Below are positions 25,573-33,914 of a stretch of 64,000 bases of DNA, piece by piece. The notes beneath the pieces were generated by a model. The model made no database searches, was not told the origin of the DNA, and worked only from the letters and a program-made list of their open reading frames with translations. Every line of letters begins with the position of its first letter. Position 1 is the stretch's first letter. This DNA is from Rhodobacter sp. SY28-1. Lineage in GTDB: Bacteria > Pseudomonadota > Alphaproteobacteria > Rhodobacterales > Rhodobacteraceae. The translations under genes and the position numbers were made by a program. The stretch spans positions 1,612,001-1,676,000 of the forward strand of contig NZ_STGH01000001.1 of assembly GCF_005222785.1 (NCBI RefSeq), in the 5' to 3' direction.

Positions 25573-26910
25573 TCACCGCCCGGCGTAGATCTGGGCGATC
25601 CGGTCGACGGCGGCCTCGGGGCTCAACTCTTCGCTTTCGCCGGTGCGGCGGCTGGTCAGTTCCACGATCCCGTTCGCCAGACCGCGCGGGCCGACGGTGA
25701 TCCGCCAGGGCAGGCCGATCAGGTCCATCGTGGCGAACTTCGCCCCGGCGCGTTCGTCGCGGTCGTCATAGAGCGCCTCTAGCCCCTTGGCGGCCAGAGC
25801 CTTGTAAAGCCCGTCGCAGGCCGCGTCCGCAGCCGAGTCGCCCTGCTTCAGGTTCACGATCCCGACCGGGAAGGGCGTGACCCCTTCCGGCCAGATGATC
25901 CCCTTGTCGTCGTGGCTGGCCTCGATGATCGCGCCCAGAAGGCGGCTGACGCCGATCCCGTGCGAGCCCATCTCGACCGGAACCTTGGTGCCCTCGGCGG
26001 TGGTGACCTCGGCCCCCATCGACGCCGAATACTTGGTGCCGAAGTAGAAGATCTGCCCCACCTCGATGCCTCGACCGACCTTGCGGTGCGCCTCTGGCAC
26101 CTGATCGAAGATCGCCTGGTCGTGGGTCTCATCCGTGCGGGCGTAGAGCGTGGTGAACTCCTTGCACACATCGGCCACCTGCGTGCGGTCGTCGTAGTCG
26201 ATGTCACGCTGGCCAAGTTTGAGGGCGGTCACGCGGTCGTCGTAGAACACCTCGCTCTCGCCCGTCTGCGCCAGCACCAGGAATTCATGCGTATTGTCCC
26301 CACCGATGGGACCCGAGGCCGCGCGCATCGGGATCGCGGTCAGGCCCATGCGTTCATAGGTCCGCAGGTAGCTGACCATGTGACGGTTGTAGGCGTGCAG
26401 CGCGGCCTCACGGTCGACGTCGAAGTTGTAGCCGTCCTTCATCAGGAACTCGCGCCCCCGCATCACGCCGAACCGAGGCCGCATCTCGTCGCGGAACTTC
26501 CACTGGATGTGGTAGAGCGTGAGGGGCAGGTCCTTGTAGCTGTTCACGTGGGACCGGAAGATGTCGGTGATCATTTCCTCGTTCGTTGGGCCATACAGCA
26601 TCTCGCGCTCTTGCCGGTCCTTGATCCGCAGCATTTCCTGGCCGTAGTCGTCGTAGCGGCCGCTTTCGCGCCAGAGGTCGGCAGGCTGCAGGGTCGGCAT
26701 CAACAGGGGAATGTGCCCCGCGCGGATCTGTTCCTGGTTCACAATCTCTTCGATCCGGCGCAGGACCCGCAGGCCGAGCGGCAGCCAGGAATAGATCCCC
26801 GCCGCCTGCTGTTTGATCATGCCCGCGCGCAGCATGTAGCGGTGGCTGACGATCTGCGCCTCGGCGGGATTTTCCTTGAGGACGGGGAGGAAGTAGCGGG
26901 AAAGACGCAT
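25573..26910 (-). CDS. proS: prolyl-tRNA synthetase, short alphaproteobacterial type
   Basis: It charges tRNA-Pro. The 445-residue class II synthetase has motif 1 around '[15 protein letters not shown]', the TXE loop '[12 protein letters not shown]', motif 2 '[23 protein letters not shown]', motif 3 '[14 protein letters not shown]', and a C-terminal anticodon-binding domain. The ~180-residue editing (INS) domain found in the E. coli enzyme is missing, as is usual in alphaproteobacteria. Mischarged Ala-tRNA-Pro would then need a separate editing protein such as ProXp-ala/YbaK. The gene stands alone. Confidence 0.97.
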   Translation of the reverse strand: MRLSRYFLPVLKENPAEAQIVSHRYMLRAGMIKQQAAGIYSWLPLGLRVLRRIEEIVNQEQIRAGHIPLLMPTLQPADLWRESGRYDDYGQEMLRIKDRQEREMLYGPTNEEMITDIFRSHVNSYKDLPLTLYHIQWKFRDEMRPRFGVMRGREFLMKDGYNFDVDREAALHAYNRHMVSYLRTYERMGLTAIPMRAASGPIGGDNTHEFLVLAQTGESEVFYDDRVTALKLGQRDIDYDDRTQVADVCKEFTTLYARTDETHDQAIFDQVPEAHRKVGRGIEVGQIFYFGTKYSASMGAEVTTAEGTKVPVEMGSHGIGVSRLLGAIIEASHDDKGIIWPEGVTPFPVGIVNLKQGDSAADAACDGLYKALAAKGLEALYDDRDERAGAKFATMDLIGLPWRITVGPRGLANGIVELTSRRTGESEELSPEAAVDRIAQIYAGR

Positions 26911-26970
26911 GTTGGCCTGCCTTGGAAAGGGACTTGGGTTTCCTAGCGGGTCGTGGCCATGCAGGCAAGG

Positions 26971-27663
26971 TCAGGGCGCTGCGGTAAGGTCGGCGGCGCC
27001 AAGCGGTGTGCCTGCGATTTCCAGGATCAGCTTGCGGCGCAGAGCGGTGACGAAGTCGGCGCGGCCGAGGGCGGGGATGGCGAAGGCGCCGGGGCCGCCG
27101 ATGATGCGGGATTCGTATTCCTGGAGGAGCGGGTCGTCCGGGCCGCCGTCGAGGATGGGGAGGCCGTTGATGACGATCCCGGCGGCGACGACTTCCTGAC
27201 GGGCTTCCTCGATGCCGACGCCCGAGAAGTTGCCGGTGCTGTCGCCGGAGAAGTCGATGACCTGGCGGAGGGAGGTGATCTGATTGGCCTCGATCACCCG
27301 CTTGCCTTCCAGAAGGGCGTTGCCGATGGCGTTCCTTCCCGTCGCAAGCCGGGGCGGGCCGAGGAGAGCGGCCGCGAAGGCCTCCGCCGTCTCGGGGCTG
27401 TCGATGACGGTCCAGTCGACGACGGTGGCCTGGTTGGCGGCCCATTCGATGTAGGTGACGGCGATGGAGCCGGTGAGGGTGTTCGAGATCGCGGAAAGGA
27501 CGGCGGGGTCGGTGATCGCGGTGGCGGTGCTTTCCCTTTGGAAGTCGATCTCATCCTGGGTGATCGAGCCGGAGGCGTCGGCGAGGAGGACGAGTTCGAG
27601 GTCCACCTCCTGGGCGTGGAGGGGGGTCATGAGGAGGAGGAGGGCGATCAGCTTCCGCATCAT
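26971..27663 (-). CDS. DUF1194 exported von Willebrand A-like protein
   Basis: The 230-residue secreted protein has a short signal peptide (MMRKLIALLLLMTPLHAQ). The metal-ion-dependent adhesion site DASGS is at residues 29-33, followed by 'DFSGDSTGNFSG' and a final 'DFVTALRRKLILEIAG'. This is the DUF1194 group of VWA-like proteins, frequent in alphaproteobacteria and without a known ligand. A 15-base palindrome shared with the metY upstream region lies 34 bases before its start (27697-27711). Confidence 0.87.
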   Translation of the reverse strand: MMRKLIALLLLMTPLHAQEVDLELVLLADASGSITQDEIDFQRESTATAITDPAVLSAISNTLTGSIAVTYIEWAANQATVVDWTVIDSPETAEAFAAALLGPPRLATGRNAIGNALLEGKRVIEANQITSLRQVIDFSGDSTGNFSGVGIEEARQEVVAAGIVINGLPILDGGPDDPLLQEYESRIIGGPGAFAIPALGRADFVTALRRKLILEIAGTPLGAADLTAAP

Positions 27664-27696
27664 CTTGGATATGGGGCGGGGGTGGGATGCGGCAAG

Positions 27697-27711
27697 TGTC
27701 CACGGTGGACA
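27697..27711. promoter_or_regulatory. shared 15-base palindrome, copy 1
   Basis: TGTCCACGGTGGACA (arms TGTCCAC/GTGGACA around a central G) lies 33 bases upstream of the DUF1194 start. An identical 15-mer lies upstream of metY at 62483-62497. Confidence 0.5.
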
Positions 27712-27831
27712 ATCCGGGATTGTCCTTTGGTTGCAAGGGGTTGGTCGTGGGCGTTAACCGGGTGGTAAGGTTTGCGGTTGGGCGGGCGGAGTCGGTCTGA
27801 AACCCGACCTACTTCGCACCATCCGCGCGGG

Positions 27832-27963
27832 CTATTTGACCTTCTTGCCCGCGATGACCATGCCGTCTTTGTTCAGCCCCGAGTTCGCGGTGGCCAGCAC
27901 CTTGGGGGCTTCCTTCTTGGGCTTCTTGGCCTCTTTGTTGCCTTTGCTTCTGTCCTTGGACAT
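27832..27963 (-). CDS. 43-residue lysine-rich small protein
   Basis: The deduced protein is MSKDRSKGNKEAKKPKKEAP followed by 'KVLATANSGLNKDGMVIAGKKVK'. About a third of it is lysine. AAGGAAC precedes the ATG at 27963 at a fitting distance. I recall similar short lysine-rich proteins annotated as hypothetical in alphaproteobacteria, but the family has no known role. Nucleic-acid binding is a plausible guess given the charge. The frame continues upstream through a repeat region; that longer version is not credible. Confidence 0.55.
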   Translation of the reverse strand: MSKDRSKGNKEAKKPKKEAPKVLATANSGLNKDGMVIAGKKVK

Positions 27964-28157
27964 CGGAGTGTTCCTTGTCTGCCCGGAGTAGGCTGCCGCC
28001 AGAGGCTGACGGGCGTCAGCGCGCGGCATCAGGGGCGCACCGCTTGCGCGGGGACGGAGCCTGTAGGGGAAAGGTGGGGGGCGGGGGGAGGGAATGCAAG
28101 GGTTGGGGGAGTGGTTTGGCGGGGGGAGTCGGGGTGGACCCCGATCTACGCGATGTC

Positions 28158-28228
28158 TGTCATCCCCGCGAAGGCGGGGATCCAGATGCACCACCTCAAC
28201 ATGAATCCCCGCCTTCGCGGGGATGACA
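28158..28228. repeat. REP/MITE-like inverted pair
   Basis: TGTCATCCCCGCGAAGGCGG (from 28158) is followed after a short centre by its inverse, CGCCTTCGCGGGGATGACA (ending 28228). Each half is also self-complementary (CCCCGC..GCGGGG). The TCATCCCCGCGAAGGCGGGGA word is familiar as a dispersed extragenic repeat in many proteobacterial genomes. Confidence 0.75.
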
Positions 28229-28279
28229 ATTGGGGAGCAACGCCGCGGTGCATAGCTGACCGAGAGGTGGACCTTGTAG

Positions 28280-28299
28280 GGTGCGTGATCTCGCGCACC
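28280..28299. repeat. short hairpin repeat of the GTAGGGTGCG family
   Basis: GGTGCGTGA (28280-28288) pairs with TCGCGCACC (28291-28299), with one G-U pair, and is preceded by GTA. A related sequence starts near 33060 inside the end of the HNH gene. Confidence 0.45.
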
Positions 28300-28357
28300 A
28301 TCCGGTGGCGGAATTGGTGCGTGCGAGCACGCAGCCTACGCTTGGTTTCGCGCATTA

Positions 28358-28380
28358 GTGGGTTGGAAACCCACCCTACG
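28358..28380. repeat. hairpin repeat of the CCCACCCTACG family, copy 1
   Basis: GTGGGTT-GGA-AACCCAC is followed by CCTACG, directly before the stop of the AT-rich gene. A second copy is at 50601-50626. Confidence 0.5.
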
Positions 28381-28384
28381 CATG

Positions 28385-29113
28385 CTAGATCCCCGGGCAT
28401 CCGTCGATCAAAGCAGCCATTTGCTGCGCCCGCGATTTTGTTTGAGGACCGTTGACTTGGACTGCCAAGAGGAACTTGCAAAGGCTTTCCTTATTCTGCT
28501 TTAAGCTTGCAACGGGGAATGTTGCAAGTACGAGGAGCGAATTCATCACTCCACTCTCAAATAGAGCTTCGTTCGGAAATCCATTTACTAGTGGCCAGTT
28601 CTCGGATCCAATAAAGGAACTAGCAGTGTCGATGATTGATGTAACCATTTCAGGGTCTTGAGTCCAGCCAGTTCGAATTGCCTCGAAAGCAGCGACCCGG
28701 GTATCCTTCTTCACATCGAAAAGCTGCGAGGAAAGTATCTTTCGCTGAACTTCAATTGCTGTTTGTGCAGCTTGAGCGCTGGCTTTGTCTCCAGAGTTTT
28801 GTGACTGAGCCACAACTAGGGGTAAAATCGTTCCACCAAGTGTTGGAGCAGAAACCTTGATGGTCTCAATCGCTAGATTCTTTCGGAGCTCATTGTTTCC
28901 AACCAAATCGTCAAACAAGCCCGTTACCAGCTCACCTTCAGCTAAATTGAGGCTTCTATTGTCGATAGTTTGCGAAAAGGCACTGTCTGCCTGATCTTTC
29001 TGAAACTTTAAGAAGTCAAAATATATCCCGGTGAAGTAACCCGCTGTTCCAATAAGAATGGTAAACAAGATATCTGTTGCTTTAATCTGCAGGTCGTTGG
29101 AAAAACCAAACAT
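28385..29113 (-). CDS. AT-rich orphan gene, membrane-anchored protein of unknown function
   Basis: I do not recognise this 242-residue protein. It has one N-terminal membrane helix (about residues 12-32, 'ILFTILIGTAGYFTGIYFDFL') and then a long, mostly helical soluble part with a few weak repeats such as 'NLAIETIKVSAPTLG' and 'AFEAIRTGWTQDPEMVTSII'. The start is well supported: CCGGAGGTTT precedes ATG 29113. Base composition is clearly lower in GC than both neighbours (much AAT, TTT and ATT codon use), and the gene lies between a repeat cluster and parE. This suggests horizontal acquisition. Whether the helical part faces the cytoplasm or the periplasm cannot be told. Confidence 0.7.
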   Translation of the reverse strand: MFGFSNDLQIKATDILFTILIGTAGYFTGIYFDFLKFQKDQADSAFSQTIDNRSLNLAEGELVTGLFDDLVGNNELRKNLAIETIKVSAPTLGGTILPLVVAQSQNSGDKASAQAAQTAIEVQRKILSSQLFDVKKDTRVAAFEAIRTGWTQDPEMVTSIIDTASSFIGSENWPLVNGFPNEALFESGVMNSLLVLATFPVASLKQNKESLCKFLLAVQVNGPQTKSRAQQMAALIDGCPGI

Positions 29114-29150
29114 TCTAAACCTCCGGACTAATTTGAAGGAGAACTACATA

Positions 29151-31103
29151 TCACACATCCAACTCCTCCACAAACCGAGCGTTTTCCTGGATGTACTGGA
29201 ACCGCAGCTCCGGCTTCTTGCCCATCAGGCGCTCCACGAGGTCGGAGGTGTCCCCCGGTTCGTCCTCATCAATCGACACCCGGATCAGCTTGCGGGTTGC
29301 AGGGTTCATCGTGGTGTCCTTCAGGTCCTTGGCGTCCATCTCTCCCAGCCCCTTGAAGCGCTGGACGTCGATTTTCCCTTTGCCGCCCAGACCTTTGGCG
29401 AGCCAAAGCTCTTTCTCGGCATCGTCGGCGACGTACATCCTCCGTGCGCCTTGGGTCAGGCGGTACAGGGGCGGGCAGGCGAGGTAGAGGTGGCCCTTGT
29501 CGATCAGGGGGCGCATCTGGGTGAAGAAGAAAGTCATCAAGAGGCTGGCGATGTGCGCGCCGTCGACGTCGGCGTCGGTCATGATGATGATCTTTTCATA
29601 GCGCAGATCGTCCAGCTTGAAGCGGGTGCCCATGCCGGTGCCAAGCGCCTCACAAAGATCGCGGATTTCGGCGTTCTCGTTCAGCTTGGCAGAGGCAGCA
29701 CCAAGGACGTTCAGGATCTTGCCCTTGAGGGGGAGGAGGGCCTGCGTCTCGCGGCTTCTCGCGCCCTTCGCTGACCCCCCAGCCGAGTCGCCTTCGACGA
29801 TGAACAGCTCGGTATTGTCGCGGGTCTTGGAGGAGCAGTCGGTCAGCTTGCCGGGCAGGCGCAGTTTCTTGGTGGCGGTCTTGCGTTGGGTTTCCTTCTC
29901 CTCACGCCGACGCAGGCGTTCTTCGGCGCGGAGGACGAGGAAGTCGAGGATCGCGCCCGCTGATTTCGGGTCGGCGGCGAGCCAAGTGTCGAAATGGTCG
30001 CGGACGGCATTTTCGACCCATTTGGCGGCTTCCTCGGTCGAAAGCCGGTCCTTGGTCTGGCCGACGAACTGCGGCTCGCGGATGAAGATCGACAGAAGCG
30101 CGCAGCCGCCGGTGAGAAGGTCTTCGCGGGTGATCTGCTCGGCCTTGCGGTTCTTGACGCGTTCCCCGTAGGCGCGGATGCCTTTCAGGATCGCGGCCCA
30201 GAACCCGGCCTCATGCGTGCCGCCTTCCGGCGTGGGGACGGTGTTGCAGTAGGAATGCAGGTAGCCGTCCTGCGCGGGGGTCCAGTTGATCGCCCATTCG
30301 ACGGAGCCGGGGACCTGGTATTTCTCCTCGAAGCTGACCCGCCCGGCGAAGGGGCGTTCGGCGTAGGTGGTGACCTTCTTGAGGCTGTCGTTCAGGAAGT
30401 CGGCAAGGCCGCCGGGGAAGTGGAAAGTGGCTTCCTGCGGCGTGTCACCGTCGGGGATGGCGGATTTCCAGCGGATTTCCACGCCCGAGAAGAGGTAGGC
30501 CTTGGACCGCGCCATCTTGAAGAGGCGGGCGGGTTTCAGGGTCTGGGAGCCGAAGATCTCGGGGTCGGGGTGGAAGGTGAACCAGGTGCCGCGACGGTTC
30601 TGGATGGGGCCGAGTTTCTGGATGGGGCCGAGGGGGATGCCGCGCGAGAAGCTTTGTTCGTAGAGTTCCTTGTTCAGGGCGACCTGGACGGTGAGGGCAT
30701 CGGACAGGGCGTTGACCACGGAAGAGCCGACGCCGTTCAGGCCGCCCGAGGTGGAATAGGCCTTGGCGTTGAACTTGCCCCCGGCGTGGAGGGTGCAGAG
30801 GATCACCTCCAGCGCGGATTTGCCGGGGAATTTGGGGTGCGGGTCGACGGGGATGCCGCGCCCGTTGTCGCGCACGGTGACGGAGTTGTCGGCGTGGAGT
30901 TCGAGTTCGATGCGGTTGGCGTGGCCTGCCACCGCCTCGTCCATCGCGTTGTCGAGGATTTCGGCGACCATGTGGTGCAGCGCCCGTTCGTCAGTGCCGC
31001 CGATGTACATGCCGGGGCGTTTGCGGACGGGTTCCAGGCCTTCGAGGACCTCGATCGAGGAGGCGTCATAGGTCGAGGCGCCGGAGAGGAGGTCGTTGGA
31101 CAT
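29151..31103 (-). CDS. parE: DNA topoisomerase IV subunit B
   Basis: It unlinks daughter chromosomes together with ParC. The 650-residue protein has the GHKL ATPase domain ('EILDNAMDEAVAGHA', 'DNGRGIPV', 'GGLNGVGSSVVNALS'), the transducer domain, and the TOPRIM catalytic signatures 'LFIVEGDSAGGSAK' and 'TDADVDGAHIASLLMTFFF'. The absence of the long GyrB-type insertion, plus the wording 'GTDERALHHMVAEILDNAMDEA', points to ParE rather than GyrB. It starts ATG 31103. The AT-rich gene begins 37 bases after its stop and may ride on the parE transcript. Confidence 0.95.
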   Translation of the reverse strand: MSNDLLSGASTYDASSIEVLEGLEPVRKRPGMYIGGTDERALHHMVAEILDNAMDEAVAGHANRIELELHADNSVTVRDNGRGIPVDPHPKFPGKSALEVILCTLHAGGKFNAKAYSTSGGLNGVGSSVVNALSDALTVQVALNKELYEQSFSRGIPLGPIQKLGPIQNRRGTWFTFHPDPEIFGSQTLKPARLFKMARSKAYLFSGVEIRWKSAIPDGDTPQEATFHFPGGLADFLNDSLKKVTTYAERPFAGRVSFEEKYQVPGSVEWAINWTPAQDGYLHSYCNTVPTPEGGTHEAGFWAAILKGIRAYGERVKNRKAEQITREDLLTGGCALLSIFIREPQFVGQTKDRLSTEEAAKWVENAVRDHFDTWLAADPKSAGAILDFLVLRAEERLRRREEKETQRKTATKKLRLPGKLTDCSSKTRDNTELFIVEGDSAGGSAKGARSRETQALLPLKGKILNVLGAASAKLNENAEIRDLCEALGTGMGTRFKLDDLRYEKIIIMTDADVDGAHIASLLMTFFFTQMRPLIDKGHLYLACPPLYRLTQGARRMYVADDAEKELWLAKGLGGKGKIDVQRFKGLGEMDAKDLKDTTMNPATRKLIRVSIDEDEPGDTSDLVERLMGKKPELRFQYIQENARFVEELDV

Positions 31104-31225
31104 GGGATCACCTGTTCAAATGCGCAGGCATTAGAGCATTGATGGGGCAAGGGGCGCAAGATGTGGGGGGTGGTCTGGGGCGGCGGGGCGGCCTAGGTTG
31201 TGGGGTAACAGAGGAGGAATTGGCG

Positions 31226-32110
31226 ATGCGGGTACTGTTCACGGGCGGGTCGGGCAAGGCGGGCAAGCATGTGGTGCCCTATCTGGTGGCGCAGGGGCAC
31301 AAGGTGATGAACTTCGACCGGGTGCCGTTGGGGTTGCCGGGGGTGCATGACCTGACGGGGGATATCTGCGACGCGGGGCAGGTCTATTCCGCGATGCGGA
31401 CCCATGCGGGGTATGAGGAGATGGAGGACGGGGCGGCGCAGCTGTTCGACGCGGTGGTGCATTTCGCTGCCGTGCCCCGCTACGGGATGGTGCCGGATAC
31501 CGAGTGCTACCGGGTGAACACGGTGGGGACCTACAATGTGCTGGAAGCGGCGCTGAAGATGGGGATCCGGAAGGTCATCATCGCGTCGTCGGAGACGACC
31601 TACGGGGTGTGCTTCAGTGACGGCGTGGTGGACCCGAAGGTGCTGCCGCTGGAGGAAGACTACGACATCGACCCGATGGACAGCTACGGCATGTCGAAGA
31701 AGGTGAACGAGGTCACGGCGCGGAGTTTCCAGCGGCGGTTCGGGGCGGATGTCTATGCCTTACGGATCGGGAATGTGATCGAGCCGCATGAATATGCGAC
31801 CCTATTCCCGCCCTTGGCGCAGGACCCGGGGCTGCGGCGGCGGATCACATTCAGCTACATCGACGCGCGGGACCTGGGGCAGATCGTGGACCTGTGTTTG
31901 AAGAAGGACGGGTTGGGGTTCCAGGTGTTCAACGCGGTGAACGACGAGAACGCGGTGCCACAGCCGAATTCGGAGCTTTTGCCGCGGTTCTTCCCGAACG
32001 TGCCCCTGTCGCGGCCGGTCGGGGAAAGGGAGGGGCTTCTGTCCAACCGGAAGATCCGGGAGGTGCTGGGGTTTGTTGAGCAGCATCCGTGGCAGAAGTA
32101 TGTGAAGTAG
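31226..32110 (+). CDS. NAD-dependent epimerase/dehydratase family (extended SDR)
   Basis: The 294-residue extended short-chain dehydrogenase has the nucleotide-binding start 'MRVLFTGGSGKAGKHVVPYLVAQGHKV', a Ser in 'KVIIASSETTYG', and the catalytic Tyr-x3-Lys in 'DSYGMSKKVNE'. Sugar epimerases and NAD(P)H-dependent reductases share this layout, so the substrate stays open. ATG 31226 is chosen because GAGGAGGAAT precedes it; the open frame before it is not typical. A conserved stem-loop element follows the stop (32123-32174). Confidence 0.86.
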   Translation: MRVLFTGGSGKAGKHVVPYLVAQGHKVMNFDRVPLGLPGVHDLTGDICDAGQVYSAMRTHAGYEEMEDGAAQLFDAVVHFAAVPRYGMVPDTECYRVNTVGTYNVLEAALKMGIRKVIIASSETTYGVCFSDGVVDPKVLPLEEDYDIDPMDSYGMSKKVNEVTARSFQRRFGADVYALRIGNVIEPHEYATLFPPLAQDPGLRRRITFSYIDARDLGQIVDLCLKKDGLGFQVFNAVNDENAVPQPNSELLPRFFPNVPLSRPVGEREGLLSNRKIREVLGFVEQHPWQKYVK

Positions 32111-32122
32111 GCTGGCGGCGGA

Positions 32123-32174
32123 CCGGGGGTTTCACACTCCCGGACCCCCGTGGAGTATTTCTGAAAAGAGCAAG
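32123..32174 (+). repeat. stem-loop 3'-end element with TTCAC loop, copy 1
   Basis: CCGGGGGT (32123-32130) and ACTCCCGG (32136-32143) form a stem closing on the loop TTCAC. The stretch ACCCCCGTGGAGTATTT and then GAAAAGAGCAAG follow. The same order, with a different but matching stem, is found at 43400-43454. It starts 12 bases after the epimerase stop and may end its transcript. Confidence 0.7.
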
Positions 32175-32243
32175 GTGATTTGGGAATGGCGCGTTAGAGT
32201 AATGAGGTATTCACATCAAGCATTTGGTGGGAAAAAGGGGCAT

Positions 32244-33140
32244 ATGCGACTGTCAATCAAAGAACCTGTCCCGCAACTGTTCGAAGCTTGGGAACTGTTG
32301 AGCCAAGCTGCGGATGCGCATCTATCCGGTGAACTGAAGTCCGCAGAAGCGCTCATTCATGAGGCAAACAATCCGGCTCTGTGGGCGTGGCTCTATCCGG
32401 AATGGGAGAAATGCCACCTGAATGTCATCGACAAGTTGCCGCATGGCGACACGACTCCCGTGCCCAAGTCGGAGCGTGACACTAAGCGCTTCCTAACCTC
32501 AAGCGACAAGGTGGCGCTACTGAAGAGAGATGGTTACCGGTGTCGCTACTGTGGTTGCCCGGTCATAAGTCCTGAGGTCAGAAAACTGATTTGCAGACTC
32601 TATCCCGCAGCAGCACCCTGGGATGAAAATAGCCCGACGAATCGACACATGGGGCTGCAGGCTCTTTGGTTGCAGTTCGACCATGTCGTTCCTTATTCAC
32701 ATGGAGGGTGCTCCGACGTTCAGAACTCGGTCGTTAGTTGCGCGCTGTGCAATTTTGGCAAGGACAAATACACATTGCTGCAACTTGGACTTGAAGACCC
32801 GAGATTGCGGGAGGTGGTCCAGGTAAACTGGGACGGCCTTAATCGGCTGCTCGCAGTCGCAACTCCGCCAACAAAACTGAAGTTTCCCACGCCGACCGGA
32901 AGCTTGACAGTGAACCCGGTAAGGCCCATCGGCACCTATTTCATTCCAGGTGCACACATCAGCGCGGGTTATCTTTTCACACCGCCTATCGCTGGCAAGG
33001 AGCGTTGGTTCAAGCTTGGACCCGAGGTCGAAGCGACGCAGGCAGATCGGCGCGGGGCGGTAGGGTGCGTGTTGAAATGTGCGCCCAACCTATTGATCCG
33101 TCGCGGACTTTCGCCGGATCAATTTGCTGACGTGCCGTGA
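32244..33140 (+). CDS. HNH endonuclease
   Basis: The 298-residue protein (numbered from ATG 32244) has an HNH nuclease domain with a structural zinc site: Cys100 and Cys103 in 'RDGYRCRYCG', the metal-binding 'FDHVVPYSHGG' (Asp146-His147, His153), Asn161, and Cys166/Cys169 in 'SCALCNFGKDK'. Alternative starts are ATG 32202 and GTG 32175. The ~90-residue N-terminal part and the C-terminal part are not recognised. GC content is a little lower and codon use looser than in neighbours. The last ~30 codons overlap a GTAGGGTGCG-type repeat, so the natural C-terminus may have been changed by a repeat insertion. McrA-like restriction, or a homing or repair nuclease, are possible roles. Confidence 0.8.
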   Translation: MRLSIKEPVPQLFEAWELLSQAADAHLSGELKSAEALIHEANNPALWAWLYPEWEKCHLNVIDKLPHGDTTPVPKSERDTKRFLTSSDKVALLKRDGYRCRYCGCPVISPEVRKLICRLYPAAAPWDENSPTNRHMGLQALWLQFDHVVPYSHGGCSDVQNSVVSCALCNFGKDKYTLLQLGLEDPRLREVVQVNWDGLNRLLAVATPPTKLKFPTPTGSLTVNPVRPIGTYFIPGAHISAGYLFTPPIAGKERWFKLGPEVEATQADRRGAVGCVLKCAPNLLIRRGLSPDQFADVP

Positions 33141-33175
33141 GGAAGCGCGGCGAACTGCGCTCGGGCGTTAAACGC

Positions 33176-33835
33176 TCACGCCGGTTCCGCCATCCTTGCC
33201 GCCCACATCTTCTGGAAGGCCGGGCGCGACTGGCAGCGCTCCAGCCAGGCTTTCACCGCCGGGAACTCTCCCAGCAGCGTCGGGTGGCCCTGAGCGTAGC
33301 GCAGACACTCGGCCAGGTTCAGGTCTGCCACGGTGAAGCGGTCCCCCACCAGATACGGATGCGCTGACAGATGCGCCTCCAGCCGCTTCAGCGGGCGGCG
33401 GAGTTTTTCGGCGTTGATCGCGATGGCGCCCTGGCCTTCGGGGGTCTTGTCGCCGCCGGCGCCGACGACGTTAAGGATTTCCAGCGCGGGGGTTTCGACG
33501 GCGGTGACGGCGAGGAGGGTCCACTGGTCGATCAGCGCAGCTTCGGCCGGGGTCTGTGGCCCGAGCATGCCGCCACGGGTGCGGGCGATGTGGTTGGTGA
33601 TCGACAGCGATTCCGTCAGCACAAGGTTGCCCTCGACATAGGCCGGGATCTGGCCCTGCGGGTTCACTTTCAGGAACGCGGGCGAGGCGGTGTTCAGGGG
33701 CGCATCGGGCGCGCTGGCTTGCGGCAGGCGGTAGGCCTGGATGACGGGGACGTGGTCGAACGTCTCGCCCAGTTCATAGAGCAGCCAGATCGGACGCGAG
33801 GCGCGGCTGCGGAAGACGCCGTAGAGGGTGGGCAT
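33176..33835 (-). CDS. glutathione S-transferase
   Basis: The 219-residue protein has the thioredoxin-like N-terminal domain ('MPTLYGVFRSRASRPIWLLYELGETFDHVPV', 'VNPQGQIPAYVEGNLVLTESLSITNHIA') and the all-helical C-terminal domain ('LVGDRFTVADLNLAECLRYA'). The conserved cis-Pro and the Glu-Ser pair that hold glutathione are visible. I choose the ATG at 33835, because GGAG sits just before it; an in-frame ATG four codons upstream is the alternative. It diverges from ppk2, with an FNR-type box between. Confidence 0.9.
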   Translation of the reverse strand: MPTLYGVFRSRASRPIWLLYELGETFDHVPVIQAYRLPQASAPDAPLNTASPAFLKVNPQGQIPAYVEGNLVLTESLSITNHIARTRGGMLGPQTPAEAALIDQWTLLAVTAVETPALEILNVVGAGGDKTPEGQGAIAINAEKLRRPLKRLEAHLSAHPYLVGDRFTVADLNLAECLRYAQGHPTLLGEFPAVKAWLERCQSRPAFQKMWAARMAEPA

Positions 33836-33914
33836 GGGGGACTCCATGAATGACCGGTATCCAGCCTATGCCCTGTGGCGCGGAAGCAAAAGGGGGCAGC
33901 GATCTGCGGCAGTC

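Larger units (their letters stand above)
27964..28384. other. gene-free spacer rich in palindromic repeats
   Basis: This 420-base spacer between the lysine-rich gene and the AT-rich gene holds no supportable coding region. It contains a REP-like inverted pair (28158-28228), a GGTGCGTGA/TCGCGCACC hairpin (28280-28299), a GTGGGTT/AACCCAC hairpin followed by CCTACG (28358-28380), and decayed relatives such as GGGTGGACCCC near 28130. It looks like a collecting site for small mobile palindromes. Confidence 0.6.

Noticed and set aside
28158-28228. CRISPR-like repeat pair
   Set aside because: There are only two copies, in inverted orientation with a short centre. This is a REP/MITE-type palindrome and not an array.
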